From the NCBI GenBank assembly GCA_963277665.1, contig OY728163.1, positions 1,903,344,644-1,903,408,643 of the forward strand: a stretch of DNA of 64,000 bases. The letters run 5' to 3'. The translations under genes were made by a program, and so were the position numbers. Source of the DNA: Viscum album. Taxonomy: Eukaryota > Streptophyta > Magnoliopsida > Santalales > Viscaceae. Below, in pieces: positions 36,470 to 46,098 of this stretch (its first letter is position 1; every line of letters begins with the position of its first letter). The notes under the pieces are model-generated. The model was given only the letters and a program-made list of their open reading frames with translations. It searched no databases and had not been told where the DNA came from.

Positions 36470-37661
36470 ACAAGGCTAGATACCCTAAGAGGTGAGTGAA
36501 TCATGGTATGAAAAATTAGAACAACTTCCACTTTTTATCTTGTTTTGTTATTAGACAAAACCCTCATCTCTCTCTCTCCATCCTATTGTAGAATATGAAT
36601 TAATCTTAAAGCATGCAATGGACACAGCAATTTTACTTGGTTCACCCTCACTGAGCTACATCCAAGGAGCATGCACCAGAAATGTGCCGATGTACCAAAT
36701 CCAATATAAGCACACTATTATTTACAAGTTAGAAGAATACTCACTATCCCTCCTGTTTTACGACCAATCACAATTTTAAAGCTCACTAATCTCTCAATTT
36801 AAGAGATTCCACTACTACTTTAGAAGTTCCACTCATAGTTTAAAGACTTGTAGGTCCTTTCATTATCTCTAATGAATGTATCCTTCACTATGTGTAGATG
36901 CTCTGTTGAAGTCCAATTTTCATCCATGGATGAATACCCTTTAACATAGGTGTACTGGGAAACTTCCAACATTCACTCAACCCTAGGGTTACTTGTGGGA
37001 CCCATTAACTAGTCTGAAGCCTCTTCCTTTGTTGCAGAAAAAATCACTTGTGTGCCAATTTTTTACTTGCGTCCCACTGCTTGCACCCCACTTCTTGCGC
37101 GCCACTACTTGCACACCACTTCTTTCACACTAAAATACTTGCACACCAAACTAATAGCGAGATCAGATCTTGGGTTTTCTCTAAGTGTTGAGCTTCATCC
37201 CAAATGAGGATGGGTATCCCTATATTTATAGTCATTTTGGGGACCCTGCGTGAGAGTTGCACCACTCACCTTGCTTGGCACTTCATGACTTGTGTGCCAC
37301 TCTGTAACTTGTGCGCCCCTTATTGACTTGTTCACCCATTGCTGACTTGAACGCCACTTGTTAACTTTCACACCGCTTTCTTTCTTTAATCATATTTTGA
37401 GGAGATGAAAATTAAAATATGAATTGTGTGCCCCTTCTTCACTTGTGTGCCAATTATTCACGTGGACACCCCTTTATGACTTGTGCGCCACACATGCATG
37501 CCAATTATTCACTTTCATGCCACTGTATTTCCTTTGTTCATATTTTGATATTTGATTTTGAAACATTCCTTGGTGCACAAAATTCCAGTCCCCCGCTTTG
37601 TCAACAAACACAATCACCTCAAAAATGCTCCAATGATACCTTGAGGGATTTTTTGCCAACA
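36470..37661 (-). repeat. 3' LTR of copia C
   Basis: It aligns with 55458-56691. Shared blocks include TAGGTCCACAAGG, GACTTGTAGGTCCTTTCATTATC, and CTTGGTGCACAAAATTCCA. The G14 tract of the other copy is absent here. A TATA box lies at about 37219-37230 on the minus strand (CTATAAATATAGG). Confidence 0.92.
37048..37530 (-). repeat. Array of ~14-bp ACTTGCGCGCCACT-like motifs, 3' LTR of copia C
   Basis: On the plus strand variants such as ACTTGTGTGCCAAT, GCTTGCACCCCACT, TCTTGCGCGCCACT, ACTTGCACACCACT and ACTTGAACGCCACT occur about 18 times in 480 bases. Some are directly adjacent at 15-17-base spacing; others form clusters. Variation is mostly at CpG-type positions. The same array is in the other LTR. 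Confidence 0.8.
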
Positions 37662-37675
37662 ATCTCCCCCTTTGG
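37662..37675 (-). other. Polypurine tract of copia C
   Basis: The minus strand reads CCAAAGGGGGAGAT directly before the LTR start TGTTGG. Confidence 0.9.
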
Positions 37676-38215
37676 GTTTGTTGACAACAGTTTCATAATT
37701 TAATACCTCGTTAAATCTTCTTCCATCAGAAACACCATTCACCTCTTGCGATTCTAATAGCGATCAACGATTTACTCAACATATCATCTAAGCCCACATG
37801 ATAAATGCTCGGCATGAGAAGCAATAGTATAATGAAAATTTCATCAATGAATCACTTCATTCCTGACACTGAAACCAATCAAATGCTTTCATCACGAACA
37901 TCAGCTGCCGTGATATATATTCTTTGATCAATCACTTCAAGCATTGTCAGATATAAAACTCTCCCCTATCTCATTTCTCTCCCCCTATCTTGCTGCTCCA
38001 CCTATCAGCTTCTTCTCATGTATTTTACTGAGAGATTTTCTCCCATTTAGAAGTCACTTTTTCTCCCCCTTTGCCAACAAAACTAAAGATCACTCTTTTG
38101 TGGTCTATAAAAGAGTAGAAAATATAGATCAGAAAACTATGGAAAACCACACCAACCCTCGGGGAGAGGGGGATTTACATCCACACTTGCTTAAGTGTGG
38201 GGATTCGACTGAACT
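37676..38215. other. Copia C region between RNase H and 3' LTR
   Basis: About 540 bases with no recognised domain. The plus-strand frame at 37944-38294 is antisense to the element and has no known motif. Confidence 0.55.
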
Positions 38216-38773
38216 TCTAGAGCCTCTCGACGTCTCTCAAAAGCTTCTTTGGGTAAGGACTTTGTCAGAATGTCTGCAACCTATAGTTCTGTAGGAACAT
38301 ACACCAAATTGATGATTCCTTGCACAACCTTATCCTTGATAAAATGATACTATATCTCAATCTGCATTGTCCTTGAGTGATGGACAAGATTTTTTCATAG
38401 ATTTATAGCACTTGAGTTATCGCACTGGATTCTAGTCGGAGACATCACTACAACTCCCATATCATCAAGTTGATTCTTTATTCACAATAACTGTGTGCAT
38501 GCAGTAATATACTCAACTTATACAGTGCTCAATGAAATGAAATCATTCTTCTTGTTTATCCAAGAAATACACAAAAAAACAAGATATAAATCACCTCATG
38601 ACATTGATTTTATATGATTTTTTATCCAGCCCAATCTACATATGTATATCCCAAAAGGTCTTGCTAAGATTTGTTAGTATACTTCAAACCGAAATCCACA
38701 GTTCCTTTGATATACCTAAGTATTATCTTCACTGTATGAATGTGGATTTCCTTGGGATTTCATTGATATCACT
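38216..38773 (-). pseudogene. Copia C RNase H relic (3' piece of pol)
   Basis: Read leftwards from element B, the frames give 'ILRYIKGTVDFGLKYT' (family: 'LRYLKGTxDxGLxY'), then 'CDNSSAI' with the first residue changed and 'NLVHHSRTMQIEI' (family: 'NPVxHxRTKHIEIRYHFI'). They end with 'VADILTKSLPKEAFE', the typical end of copia Pol. RNase H degrades the RNA template. The domain is cut off from the reverse transcriptase by the 12-kb insertion of element B, and it also has stops of its own. Confidence 0.85.
38769..38773. repeat. Target-site duplication of element B, left (TCACT)
   Basis: TCACT directly before TGTAACGCC; it is repeated at 50840-50844. Confidence 0.92.
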
Positions 38774-40567
38774 TGTAACGCCCCGACCCTAATTATCTAG
38801 AGTCGGTGCATTATTACATAACATTGGCATGATCATGAGAAAGATCAAGTCTCGAAAGACCGATTAGTTTAGTAGCCTTGGAATAACTAGATACATCCAT
38901 AAATTTTTACATTACATCATAAAAAAAAACATCTTGTCTTCATATCCCCTCATACTATCCCTGCAGGTCATTCATAAATTACTTCTTCATAATCCTGGGA
39001 AAAATAAAACATTGAAAGGGGTGAGCTCGGATGCTCAGTAAGGATAACATTATAGCAGAAGCTTTCATAAATAAGCATAAACACTTAAGGCAATTTATAA
39101 CTAAAACAAAAGCCTTTTAAAATTGAACTTCAACATAGTATGGCAAAAGTAAAATGAAATAATGCCATTTAATTACTCACATGGATATTCTACTAGTCGA
39201 ATGATCACATGCAATATCAATAACCACTTTCATAATGATGGAATACATAATTCCAGACTATCATACCCACATAGCCAAGGCCTCGTGCCAAGACTACAAA
39301 TAAGATTTTGCCAAGGCCTTGTGCCAAGACACTAGTTTGTCTCATGATACCTACCATTGCATCGAGGAGCTATAGCGGGCTCCACCCGTCACTTATTAAG
39401 TCCAATGCATTCCTCATATGAATAGGTTTAAGCATAAAATAAACATTCGTATTAAAACTAGCATACGAAATGTCAATACTTTAACCACAAACCATGAATG
39501 GTATAAAAATAGAACATCCACAGTCAAACATAACTCATTTGATACAATATGAAAGATTTTATTGTATCACATTAACCTAAATCATGAATAATGAAGGATG
39601 CTGACATAGATGAAAATAATCATCATAACTATTTGAGAGAAATATCCCCCTTTTCTTGAAAACTTTTAAAAGTCACACTATTTGTCAAGAAGACATTCAA
39701 AAATAGATTTTTGAATCAAAGTGTCCCATACCACTTTGAAACTTTTAAAAGGATTTTTAAAATTAAAACTTTAATGTCCATAAAAATAAATCCTTAAAAC
39801 CATTTTTAAAATATGGACATTAATGAGCATGATTTAGAAGAATAATTCTTTAAAACATTTTAAAATGGTATTTTGGTTAGAGTTTCTAACTAAAAGAGAG
39901 ACACTTGAATACAAATAATTGAGGTAATCAAAACATTGTAATATCATGAGAATAAAGGAATTCATGATATACTATTTCAAAGTACATTATATACACCACA
40001 TAAAAGTGATTTGGTGTATATCATCAAAGAAGTCTCAATGGAATGTAAATTGAGATGAAATCTCTCATAAAGGTTGTATCCTTAGGTTAAGGATAAATCA
40101 ACGACATAATTATGTGTGACAAATATAAATACACTAAATATGATTGGATATTCAGTGTAACTCAATCAAAGGATATTCACACATATTCTTGTAAAAACAA
40201 TACCAACGAATTGGATGTTTAACTCAACAAATGGAGAATGAGTTAAAATTACTCTTATCAAATTCATATCAATGAATTGAGAATTATCAATGGAGTGATT
40301 ATGTGTATCAAACTTATATCCACAGGAAGGGGAGTGGAAATTATGACATAATCAAATGAATAGTGATTCCACACATAATCTTGGGGTAATATAATCAATG
40401 AAATATGCGTAAAGCCAAATGAGTGGAAATTGAAATCTCAAATTCCCTTATTGATTAGGTAACTTAAGAAACAAACACCCATGAAAGAAATATCATACCA
40501 TGATGATGTAAATACCCATAAAATAAATTATATTACACAATGAATACAATCATGGGTAGTACACATA

Positions 40568-40900
40568 CACCACATGCAATAATTAAGTGGTGATCAATGG
40601 AATTCTCACGGAATTAAAAGTGAGACAAGAAACCCCTTACCACGTTAATCAACTGAGTCGCATGGCCAAAAGTTAATAACCACAAAATTATTTACAGAAT
40701 AACATGAATATAAAGTGAATCATGATAATATATATCAAATGGAAGTACACAATACACCACTTTCAATAATTTAGTAGCGAACAATGGAAATCTCACGAAA
40801 TTGAAAGTGAGATAAGAGAATCCCTTACTTTGTACTTTTTCCTTGGTCGATGGTAGGTTTACCTCCTGTATAATGGTGAAATAATTGTTATTGAATAATA
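40568..40900. repeat. Degenerate 187-bp tandem duplication in element B LTR
   Basis: CACCACATGCAATAATTAAG and the following AATGGAATTCTCACGGAATT...CCCCTTAC recur 187 bases later as CACCACTTTCAATAATTTAG and AATGGAAATCTCACGAAATT...TCCCTTAC. A weaker relative with CACCACATAAAAGTG and CAATGGAATGTAAATTGAG lies near 39995-40060. The other LTR has the same arrangement near 47891-48220. Confidence 0.7.
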
Positions 40901-41144
40901 CAAGAATCATTTACTTTAATATGATATCATATATGATCTTTTAACATTGATTTGTTAATAATAACTTAGTATTAACGCCGTTTCGGGTGTTAACTTACTC
41001 ATTTTCTTTTATATGTTTTGTTACATAAGTCATGTTTGTTGTATCTTATTAATATCCAGAATGATATCAAGTCCTTAAACATCATTTTTAAATCATTAAA
41101 TGATAATTATACTTTAATGGATACGATGGATAATGAATCTCATC

Positions 41145-41184
41145 GCGTTCGTGGAGACGGTAGTCCGTACGTACGCACGAACGC
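41145..41184. repeat. Inverted repeat in element B LTR
   Basis: GCGTTCGTG at 41145-41153 and its complement CACGAACGC at 41176-41184 enclose a 22-base loop that itself contains CCGTACGTACG. It is perfectly kept in the other LTR at 48468-48507. The adjoining 10-mer CGGTAGTCCG (41158-41167) recurs at 41359-41368. Confidence 0.85.
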
Positions 41185-41438
41185 TACTTCCATTTAATTT
41201 TTTAATTTTTTATTTTAAAAGAATCGAATCCAAATGATACATAGGTATATTACTATTCCAGTATAATATAATATTTTATATATGTTACTTAAGTTCATTA
41301 ACACCATCCTTTATACGTTCCATGTGTGGTATGAACGAGTCATATCATTTTAAGGGGGCGGTAGTCCGCACTTCCTCAAATGAAATTATCGTATGTATAT
41401 ACGACATGAAACGAATAATGATATGAAATAAAATGGAA

Positions 41439-41597
41439 TTACAGAAGCTTATATAGAAAATATATATCATTAATATCATATTTAATTACAGTGCCATCAT
41501 AATGGCCACCATGAGAGGCGGTAAGATGTTTTTGAACAATCATCGTTTCGTGAGGCGTTAGTTTTCCATCCACAGAAACATTATGTTCATCATCCAT
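41439..41597 (-). CDS. Possible 52-codon small ORF in the LTR leader of element B (3' LTR copy)
   Basis: The frame opens ATG GAT GAT GAA, encodes 'MDDEHNVSVDGKLTPHE...' and stops at TAA. It lies about 300 bases downstream of the TATA box in the transcribed direction, so it would sit in the leader of a full-length RNA. The same frame is open in the other LTR (48762-48920) with two amino-acid changes (H to N, L to I). Since the LTRs are nearly identical, conservation says little. No similarity is known to me; it may be a chance upstream frame. Confidence 0.2.
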   Translation of the reverse strand: MDDEHNVSVDGKLTPHETMIVQKHLTASHGGHYDGTVIKYDINDIYFLYKLL

Positions 41598-41920
41598 TAG
41601 ATGGAGTTGTGTGTATGTGTAGTTTGAATACTTCTTATAACAACATCCTAGTATATTGAGGATACTGGTGTTGTTACAAAAGAAGGGAAATAAAAAGATT
41701 TTGGGGGTTGAAGAAGCAAAATAAATGAAAATAATTTAAGAGAAATCGTTACCTTTAATTTAGGTAACTCACTTTGGTTGGAACCAAAGGACTTGTTGAA
41801 ATGCTTTCAGCCTAAGGGGAAGCTTCAAGGAGGAGGAGAGGGATGTGGGGAGCTTAGTTGGGCAGAGTTTGGACGAGCCAAGTGGCTTGAGAGGTGTGAG
41901 GAAATGAGAAGGAGGAGTGC

Positions 41921-41930
41921 CCTTTTATAA
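41921..41930 (-). promoter_or_regulatory. TATA box in 3' LTR of element B
   Basis: The minus strand reads CTTATAAAAGGGCACTCC, a strong plant-type TATA box, about 1.6 kb into the LTR. The start of transcription is expected about 30 bases further left, after which comes a C/T-rich leader. This gives a U3 of about 1.6 kb and an R plus U5 of about 3.1 kb. Confidence 0.7.
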
Positions 41931-43514
41931 GAGGGGTGAGGGGCACCTTTGGAAAAGCTAGAAATATTAATTTATAATAAATTCATATTCGGTTTCCAAT
42001 GGCTCCAAAGTTGACTATTCAAAGTTTGAGGTGGGGATAGGTCGAAAACAACTCATCCAATAGAATTTAGACAGGTTTGGGTACTTATATTAACTTTATC
42101 TTTAAGTATTAACTCTAAGTTAATTAGTTTCACTTTTACAATGTCTCTTTGTATTTTTATATAATATGGTTAATAAACATACTATATACATCCAAAAGAC
42201 CCCCAAGTGGTCCATTAATGATTAACCTATCATAATATAAGTCTCTTGGCCGAACCTTAGATTTTTAGGAATTTAATATCAATTAATAATATAATATTTG
42301 TTTTAAGAACTCTTTTATGTCAATTTTGACACTATTCACTAGTTGATTTTTGTGAAACTCATAACAGATTGATTACTTCGAAAAAAAGTCAAATAAATCA
42401 ATCCTAATATATCATATTATCCTAGAAAATTTGTTTAATTCATTAAAAGTTTCATATTATAATTATTTGGGTATTTATAATATCAATTATGTTAATTTTT
42501 TACTATTTTAGTAATTACTGCATCATCATTGTGTCATAAATAAAATAACTTATTTAATGTCAAAAAATTATAAATAAAATATAATTATGTAGGAAATCTT
42601 TTTATCTTTCTAATGAATATTTATAATCTAAAAACCAGCATATATAACCCTATGTAACAATTGTTTTGCTAAAAGATATATGCTTGTGTCATTTTGTATT
42701 CATTTTAACTTAATTAATATAAAGTGTCATTATCACTTACAAGTGGATCCATGGGGTCCCAAAATTGACCCAAAGATGCCCATGGTCGACCATGTATCAA
42801 CCAATAGGGTTAAGACACATTTTATGGTAATTTAGTATTATTATAATATTATTTTTTTAACCCTTATTTACCGGATTTACCCTTAACCATGGTAAATAAA
42901 ATATTTACCGCAGTAATTATTCAAAATGTCTAAAAATAAAAGTTACCTATTTACACAATTTGGACATCCTGATTCCAAATATGGAATCCATTTTTCTAAA
43001 TTCAAAAAACAGAAGTGGCAGAAATTAATTTAAAATTAATTCCCGCTGTCAAAACAAAAAGCGTGTTTTTAAGAGATAATAACTATCAAAAGATTGACAC
43101 TTGTTTATGTTCGGTTTAATTGTAAAATTATGTCCAATGACCAACATTATATTAAATGGTAAAAATATATTCTAAATATACTTTAAAACCACTCAAATTC
43201 ACAATTTATCACTATTAATTATTTTGATTAAAAAAGTTGTTTTTAATTAAAATTTAGTAATTTTCACTATTCATCAAAATATGAAAGTTATCCGAAAAGT
43301 ACCAAAATTTCACCTTAGGCTAAATTCGATATTCCGAATCCAAAAATGAAGTCCATTTTGAAATATAAAATATATATAATTTCAAAAAGTAGGTATTACT
43401 ATTCATAACGGCTAGTTTGATTGGTTGTGGTGTGTTAAAATCTCGAAGTTGCGTACAATGCACGTCATTGCATTATTCGAAAGGAAACATACCGAGGAAG
43501 CTTGGGGTGTTACA

Positions 43515-43529
43515 TTATCCCCTCCTTCA
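43515..43529 (-). other. Polypurine tract of element B
   Basis: The minus strand reads GAAGGAGGGGATAA and is directly followed by the LTR start TGTAACACCCC. Confidence 0.9.
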
Positions 43530-44660
43530 ATAAATTGCGTCCTCGCAATTTTTAAAATTTTGCTTGGGAATATAATGGAAAGTCCCACATCGGAAAAAAG
43601 AGTCAATAAAACTGTCACTTTAAAAGAAAGAAAGAGAGGTATAAGGGTCATCCAAGATAACCCATACTAGGATTCCATTTAAGAAAACATGGATATGGAT
43701 GATAAACTAAGTGTCAAGTTCTGATGGAGAGGGATAGAAATCATGATCAGGAGAAAGTTAACAATTAGAAAACCACAAACTTGTGTTGGGACAAACGACC
43801 ATTAGTCTCCTAGTAGGAAAGTAAACGGACAACATTTTTTTTTAAGTTACATTACATAAGGAAGAGGAATTCATTTATGATGTTGACTAAGAACATTATG
43901 AGATATACTTACATTTTAAGTAGATTTTCATTCTTTAATAAATTTCCACCACTAACTCATTTTTTTTAAACGATGAGTATTCAAGAAGACTTGGTCACAC
44001 TGGAAGAGATAGAATAAACTTCTATAGAATCACATGATCCATGAAGGATAAACCATATATTTACATTGTATTTTAAGATTAATCAAAACCAAAATGGTCA
44101 GTGAATGATCTAATGATCCCCCAAAAGGATATTCATTGAGATAAATATGCACTAATCTTAATTTCTAAAATTAAACCAACAATACCCCAAAGTTAAATAG
44201 ATACCATTCAATAACCAATTGTCCTTAAAATCCTTTAATATAATCCAAACTAATATTGAAACCCAAAACATAGAATAATTTGATTATGTAGTCTCCCATG
44301 TTAAATTGTATCTCCAAATGACATCAGATACTCTTAAAGTCACATACTCAAAAGTAATTAACCTAATCACATATTCTCTATTATAGGTTAATCATTTCCA
44401 TAAATAACCCAAATCACTATAAATCCACAATAAAAACGTAGATAAAAATCTATCATTACTCCACAAATGAAACCCCATAGTATTCTATTTTCCTTGGACA
44501 TATAGTGTTTCCAACAAAGCGAACATCTTCCAAAATAACATTTATCACTTAATCACCAAATCATTTTCCTATTCCAAGGGTATTCTTTTGATATGAAATA
44601 AGAACCTAAATCAACTTATTATTGATCAATAAAATCATTTAACTAAAAAAATAGTCACAC
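43530..44660. other. Element B interior downstream of the Gag frame; non-coding
   Basis: About 1.1 kb. On the minus strand no pol motif was found in any frame. The plus-strand open frame at 43425-43670 crosses the LTR boundary and is a shadow. Confidence 0.6.
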
Positions 44661-44666
44661 TAACCA

Positions 44667-44790
44667 GGGACTTCACGTAGTCCAGTGGTAGGCGATAAAT
44701 CCCAATCGCACTTTGGTTGTGGGTTCGATTCCCATAGCTTTGTCCGACGCGACGGGTTGTCACACGGTCTACGTGTTGTCCTTTTTCAAA
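44667..44790 (+). mobile_element. tRNA-derived SINE-like unit inside element B
   Basis: A pol III box A-like sequence (TAGTCCAGTGGTAGG, 44679-44693) is followed about 28 bases later by a perfect box B (GGTTCGATTCC, 44722-44732). The T-arm stem GTGGG/CCCAT pairs. The seven bases before box A do not pair with those after the T arm, so it is not a working tRNA gene. A short body (about 55 bases, with CGACGCGACGGGTTGTCACACGG-like words) ends in CCTTTTTC and then A-rich DNA. This is the layout of a plant SINE head and tail. Target duplications were not found. It is antisense to element B. Confidence 0.6.
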
Positions 44791-45140
44791 AAATATATTT
44801 TATAATATTGCCAAAATGAGATAAATTCCTCAAAATACTATATCATAAATTTAACCACAAATGTTATATCATACCTTGAATCTTCATCCCAAATTAGAAT
44901 AACTTATAATTCTCTCAAACCCCAATGATCATATAAATCCAAATGGTTATTTATACCCAAATCCACAAGAGAAGAGACAATTCTTCCTCAAATATCATTC
45001 TCACATGGCAAACTGCGGGGTTACAAATACAAGAGAAAATTATTCCATAGTAAACCCATCAATAAGGAGTGCTAATACTTTTTAAACATTTCTCCAACCA
45101 TTTATTCCCACATAGCTTCTTCTTTGACCAAGAAAATATC

Positions 45141-45611
45141 CTATAGAATAGGACATTCACTCGGGTAATGGCCAGGTCCCCTACATTTACGGCAAATGAC
45201 TGTAAATGGACTCTTGGGACCATTTTTATCTTCTTCCATAGTACTCTTCATTTTTCTTCGGCAATTCTTTACTTTATGTCCTTCCTTCCCGCACGTAAAA
45301 CATTTCGTTGTCCCATTGAGACATTTTCCTGGGTGTCTCTTTCCACATTTCCTGCATGATGAAAATTGAGGGTTCTTTTCTCCATGGTCTCCATTGCTGG
45401 AGCTCTTATCATTTATCACCTTTCTCTTCCTTGTTGAGTCTGGGCGTTGGTTAATATATATGTTGTTGATCATATTTTTGGAAAACTGATTTGGCATAAA
45501 GACGATATCTTTTATGCCTATCAACATTCCATTTTGTTGCTCATTGCCACCACCGTTCCCATCTTGTACATCATTCTCAAAGTCACTATGACTTCCTTGG
45601 AATCCAGCCAT
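45141..45611 (-). CDS. gag: Element B Gag, nucleocapsid (zinc-knuckle) part only
   Basis: An uninterrupted 156-codon frame from the ATG at 45611. Residues 1-85 are polar and show no capsid domain; a basic stretch ('STRKRKVINDKSSS') comes before three zinc knuckles. These are 'CRKCGKRHPGKC' (C-x2-C-x3-H-x3-C), 'CFTCGKEGHKVKNC' (C-x2-C-x4-H-x4-C) and 'CRKCRGPGHYPSEC' (C-x2-C-x4-H-x4-C). The pair of a short CCHC followed by a normal CCHC is typical of plant Ty3-gypsy Gag. The family binds element RNA for packaging. The usual Retrotrans_gag capsid block is missing, so particles would have to come from a partner element. It lies about 470 bases after the primer site and is the only intact gene in the interior. 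Confidence 0.88.
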   Translation of the reverse strand: MAGFQGSHSDFENDVQDGNGGGNEQQNGMLIGIKDIVFMPNQFSKNMINNIYINQRPDSTRKRKVINDKSSSNGDHGEKNPQFSSCRKCGKRHPGKCLNGTTKCFTCGKEGHKVKNCRRKMKSTMEEDKNGPKSPFTVICRKCRGPGHYPSECPIL

Positions 45612-46082
45612 TGACTAAAACCATAAAGCATTGTGTGAGTAATAGTAGTCGTAAAATCATTTAGAGATTAAAATGTCACCATATTCTCAATTTGAAACAT
45701 ATTAGGATTAACCAAGGTCATTTACTCTCATCTTATATATATATTACTTAAATTGGTTTGTAAAGAAAATGTAAATTATCCTAAGCATATCCCCCGGGAG
45801 TGTCGTAACCAAGAGTGCAGCAAGGCCCGTTGTCGTGCACCAGTTCCCGTTCGAGTCTAGCTCAAAGCGGTGTTTTCGGGTTTTACCCCTAGGTACATCT
45901 GGGCCAGAGCCGCCTCTACCTGCTCGTATCCAGACAGGGATGTATTGCTCGGAAAACTCACAAAATCTCTACAATACCAAAATTCTAGGAAGTTCTTTTA
46001 TACTAATCCTCAAAGTTCATCTTAGGTCTACGTGCTCTAATCAGAGTTTATCTAAATATAGCTACCAAGGTTTGTACTAAAC
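45612..46082. other. Leader of element B between primer site and Gag frame
   Basis: About 470 bases, partly GC-rich (45790-45950). The plus-strand frame at 45835-46080 is antisense and is not considered a gene. On the minus strand a short frame-like stretch ('VEAALAQMYLG') is visible but no capsid domain. Confidence 0.55.
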
Positions 46083-46098
46083 TTCTTCTGATACCAAC
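46083..46098 (-). other. tRNA-Met primer binding site of element B
   Basis: The minus strand reads GTTGGTATCAGAAGAAG directly after the 5' LTR end (46099), matching TGGTATCAGA of the initiator-tRNA-Met primer site. Confidence 0.9.

Larger units (their letters stand above)
38774..43514 (-). repeat. 3' LTR of element B
   Basis: This copy reads leftwards from TGTAACACCCC at 43514. The core promoter is near 41921 and the transcribed part runs left from about 41890. A short stem (CCGAC / GTCGG) lies at its outer end near 38783-38806. There are degenerate 187-bp duplications (40568 and 40755, blocks CACCAC...TCAATAATTnAGT...CTCACG...GTGAGA). Confidence 0.95.

Noticed and set aside
37419..37703. 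94-codon plus-strand frame at the end of copia C's 3' LTR
   Set aside because: It reads through the 14-bp motif array and across the LTR boundary, antisense to the element.
40692..40910. 72-codon frame present in both LTRs of element B (also 48015-48233)
   Set aside because: Its repetition is due to the LTR duplication. It overlaps the degenerate 187-bp repeats and has no known motif.
44667..44740. Functional tRNA gene
   Set aside because: Box A and box B are good, but the bases flanking the structure do not form an acceptor stem, and a SINE-like tail follows.
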